Part shown: piece after piece, positions 61,090-64,000 of the stretch | How positions within the stretch are numbered: position 1 is the first letter of the stretch | How the letters are laid out: each line of letters begins with the position of its first letter | Origin: Isoetes taiwanensis | Taxonomy: Eukaryota; Streptophyta; Lycopodiopsida; Isoetales; Isoetaceae | Length of the DNA stretch: 64,000 nt | NCBI GenBank assembly: GCA_021234155.1 | Contig: JAJEKV010000074.1 | Span: 3,919,502 to 3,983,501 of the forward strand | Direction of reading: 5' to 3' | Position numbers and translations under genes: made by a program | Notes under the pieces: generated by a model | Told to the model about the DNA's origin: nothing | Databases searched by the model: none | The model's input: only the letters and a program-made list of their open reading frames with translations

Positions 61090-61486
61090 CTCTATTAAAC
61101 TTGAATAAGTCCAAATTTTGTTAAATATGTCAATGAACTTTATAAACATGATCTAAATCGCTACATTGGAATAAGACTTTAAAGGGTATAGTTAAAGTAA
61201 CTCACTTCCCCATTGCGAGACACAAACACTTCCGAGAGTCTTCAACTTGGTGGGCTAGTGACGATGACGGCTCAAGAACAAAGTGAGTCACCCACCGCCT
61301 ATCGATGTTACCTTAAAATCTCTTCTTCTTCTTCTTCTTAAAATATTAAGCAATTGATCAAATAACAAATTAAAATGAAAGTAAAATGATACCATTAACA
61401 TGTTCGTTGCTCTTAGAAATAAGCTCCTCTCGTGTCTTCCACTTCGCATCTTCCGATGGGAAGGGAAGATATGCCGGGAAACGCTA
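61090..61486. other. Spacer between inverted-repeat arms 2 and 3
   Basis: A mixed-composition segment with a (CTT)n run at about 61,321-61,337 and a GC-richer patch (61,205-61,310). No gene is supported. Confidence 0.4.
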
Positions 61487-61988
61487 TTTTTTTTAAATAT
61501 TTAAAGAATGTTTTAGATTGAAATTAATTAAATGATTACATTTATGTTTAATAAAAAATGAATAGTTTTAAATGTCAATATATTTTATTTCATCAATAAT
61601 AAATTATTCAATAATTATTATTAAACCAATAACTTCATATCATTTAATTTCAACCTAAAACTTTCCTTAAAGTATTTTCAAAAGTATAAAAGTTTGTAAA
61701 TTGTGAAATTCTAATAATAGTTTTAAGTCAATCGCTTATCAAACTATCAGATTTCATTTAATTATCATGATTGCTAAATCTTGAATCTGTTAAATCACTA
61801 AAAATTGAAAATTTTATATTCTTGAAATGTCTAATTCTAAATAGATTCAAATAAAAATCAGTTTGGAAATCAAGTTTATTCTTTGATAACCATTATAGTT
61901 TTAATTTAAAGATAAACTTATAAAATTATAACAATCAAGAAGAATCAAACAATACATATATTCTTATAATGGCGTTTTTGAAGTGTTA
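61487..61988. repeat. Third arm of the inverted-repeat family
   Basis: It is a direct repeat of the arm at 60,582-61,089 (both end 'ataatg(a/g)cgtttttgaagtg') and the inverted partner of 59,865-60,350. It also contains the 'ttagattgaaattaattaaa' part that matches the inner end of the left arm and is missing from the middle arm. So the outer two arms form the longer pair. Confidence 0.8.
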
Positions 61989-63205
61989 TGTATCACTAGA
62001 GTTGTCCCGGGGACCATTTATGGTGGATCAGAAATGGTCCACCATACCCCCTGCCACTTAAACCGATATATCTCACAAGATAAATTTTAATTTTAAAACA
62101 TACCACCACTATTTGAGTCTTCACTTGATTCTTAACGACCTGTGAGAATTTCATGACCATTGGATACACCTTTATATTGGTATGATTGTTCAAACTTTGA
62201 AGAATTTGGCAGTTTTACAAACACTCTAGAATTTGCATTCTTCAATTTTCTAGCATAAAAGTGTCTAAACCTTGCTAAATATGAAATTAATTGATGTATT
62301 ATGATAAAACATATCAATTTGCATGTTTCTATGTTTTGCCACTATCAGTTGATTTTAATTGAAGTAAGCCAAACCCTATTTTGCTTAAAAATCTTTGCAT
62401 GAGGTTCAAGAATTATTTCTCTCTTATTATTACAAGTTTTGACTTAATTTTTTGTGACAATGAGTCCTTAACTAGGTAACCTATAGTCAAAAGAAATTTT
62501 TTTTTATGTTTATATGTTTTATTAGTATCGTTATTAACTAAAAGAAATTATTGTATGCAATTCAAAATAAAAATATAGGTTAAAGTGCTTCAATAAATCC
62601 CATCCATAAGTCTCATAAGGATAGTAAATGATGCATTCTAATCAACTCTATGTAGGAATTTACTTTATCAACATAAATATAGTGTAACTAGGGTATAACC
62701 ATGCATTATCTAGATCTAAACGAGCTCTAATATAATAGGATGAACACAAAGAAAGGTTCCAAAGTGCATTGATCATACCTTTATAGGTCTAAAACTCAAC
62801 AATAATGTAGGTAGTGATAGTGATTGATGAATAGAGGACAATATCACGAAGTTTAGCCATGACTATAAATAAATAGATCAAAAGACTTTTCCGTGACTTT
62901 TTTTCTAGTTCATCTCAAAATTAACTTATTTCACTATAATTCTTCCATAAGCCTTTGAAATGGCGCAATGTATGATAAAAAAGGGATATTGAGATCCTTG
63001 TTGTGGTCTTATTAGGAAAAAAAATGAAGAAACCTACTTGCTTTCCAATATTATAAAGTTAGACAATGTGTGGCTGCTCCAAAATGTTGTAGTCTAAGTA
63101 GGACCATAGTACATGTAGATCAACTTTTATGATAGGCTATAAATTTTGTAAATTTGAACCTTTGTTGGCAATATATACCTCAAATTTCATGTTAGGATAA
63201 TATAT
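61989..63205. other. Intergenic, nothing recognised
   Basis: AT-rich DNA. A short hairpin-like pair ('accatttatggtgga' / 'tggtccaccat') is at about 62,017-62,046. No gene is supported. Confidence 0.45.
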
Positions 63206-63498
63206 TATATGGGTCAAAGCATAAAGCTGGGGGGCACTTTTGCGCCAGCCAAGCACCCCCTAAGCACCTAATGCTAAAAACTTTATTTATTTTTATCTTT
63301 TTTTTTCTATAACTCCGATGAAGCTGAAATTTTGTATTTCAAGGCGTAATATAAATGCGTTTCAAGGAAAAATATCAAAAAAATAAAAGAAAAATATGTT
63401 TCAAAAATACAAAGAAAACAGCCCCAAAAAGCACCCACTAAGCACCATGTGTCGCTGACACAAAAAGTGTCCCCCACCTCCATGCTTTGACCCATATA
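63206..63498. mobile_element. MITE, 293 bases, ~40-base terminal inverted repeats
   Basis: The left end TATATGGGTCAAAGCAT and right end ATGCTTTGACCCATATA are perfect complements, and pairing continues with few mismatches to about 40 bases ('gggggcacttttg' / 'aaaagtgtccccc'). Inside, 'aagcaccc(c/a)ctaagcacc' occurs near both ends. Flanking bases are T/A-rich, so a TA or longer target duplication cannot be separated from the termini. It is non-coding and so non-autonomous. Confidence 0.8.
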
Positions 63499-64000
63499 CA
63501 AGATTTGAATATAAATAAGCATGGACTATGTATAGGTCCAGGATTAAACCAACTGGATTGAGAAAATTTCTCTATTTATTTGCATTGGCTCTATTCATTT
63601 TGTTCCCTACAATGATATTATGATTTCTTGTCATCTATAAGATAATCTTTGGAAGGTGTAAGTGGACTTTCTCATACATTCAAAGTAGCCCTTAACTACT
63701 TAATTTTTGTGCTCCGATATCACCTTTTAGATAGACAATCCTCCCTAATCAACTAATGTTATCATGTATAATGTGATATAAACTATATTCTAAAGAATTG
63801 ATTAAGATGATGATGTTCTTAACTTTTAAATGAGAGGGTCATGTGGACCAATAATTGGCATCGGCATAGCAGTCTATCTTGATCTTCTTTAGGCATATCT
63901 TTTCATATTTTTCCTTGGTTCATCTTGCATTGCTATCTTAACTTTGGGAAGCTTTGAAATATGGTGTTTGAAGTTCATTTTCAAGGCACAAATCTAGAGA

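Noticed and set aside
1-64000. CRISPR arrays, bacterial operons, rRNA or canonical tRNA genes
   Set aside because: No regularly spaced repeats, no rRNA signature and no complete tRNA cloverleaf were seen. The only tRNA-like part is the SINE head.

Overview
The window looks like nuclear DNA of a land plant with a large, repeat-loaded genome. The signs are a pentatricopeptide-repeat (PPR) pseudogene of the plant type, an intron-rich prolyl 4-hydroxylase locus, a Ty3-type LTR retrotransposon primed by initiator tRNA-Met, plant-style LINEs, a tRNA-derived SINE and several foldback/MITE-like elements. The style of the PPR and LINE sequences would fit a fern, lycophyte or other non-flowering plant, but that is an impression and cannot be settled here. 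I see no intact conserved protein gene in the whole 64 kb.

Layout. 1-6.7 kb: AT-rich, no recognisable gene. 6.7-9.8 kb: a PPR pseudogene on the minus strand and a possible broken gene start. 11.97-16.84 kb and 24.00-28.91 kb: two copies of a ~4.9-kb segment in the same orientation, differing by several insertions or deletions; one difference is a 211-bp SINE with perfect target-site duplications, whose empty site survives in the other copy. 17.3-17.7 kb: a foldback element. 21.06-24.0 kb: a degenerate LINE (LINE-A), itself hit by a repeat with a pentamer tail. 28.86-44.0 kb: a second LINE (LINE-B, minus strand), split by an 11.5-kb Ty3/gypsy element (31.23-42.78 kb, minus strand) with LTRs, PBS, PPT, gag, RT, integrase and a chromodomain-like tail. 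45.68-47.34 kb: a solo LTR of the same family, opposite orientation, with a perfect 5-bp target duplication. 47.7-51.9 kb: a purine tandem repeat and several minisatellites. 52.04-55.0 kb: prolyl 4-hydroxylase, seven exons on the plus strand, with frameshifting indels but mostly preserved splice sites. 57.36-59.65 kb: a broken gene with a C-terminal SWIM zinc finger. 59.87-61.99 kb: a long AT-rich inverted repeat with a third arm, enclosing a GC-rich open frame that encodes an ELVQE-type peptide repeat. 63.2-63.5 kb: a MITE.

The elements give a relative history. The 4.9-kb segment was duplicated before the SINE landed in one copy. LINE-B was in place before the Ty3 element landed in it. The pentamer-tailed repeat later hit both LINE-A and the Ty3 gag. 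All three reverse transcriptases have lost a catalytic aspartate. The two LTRs of the Ty3 element are near-identical in AT-rich parts but discordant at CG/CCGG-rich spots, and the P4H lesions are small indels, so some of the apparent decay may be sequencing or base-calling error.
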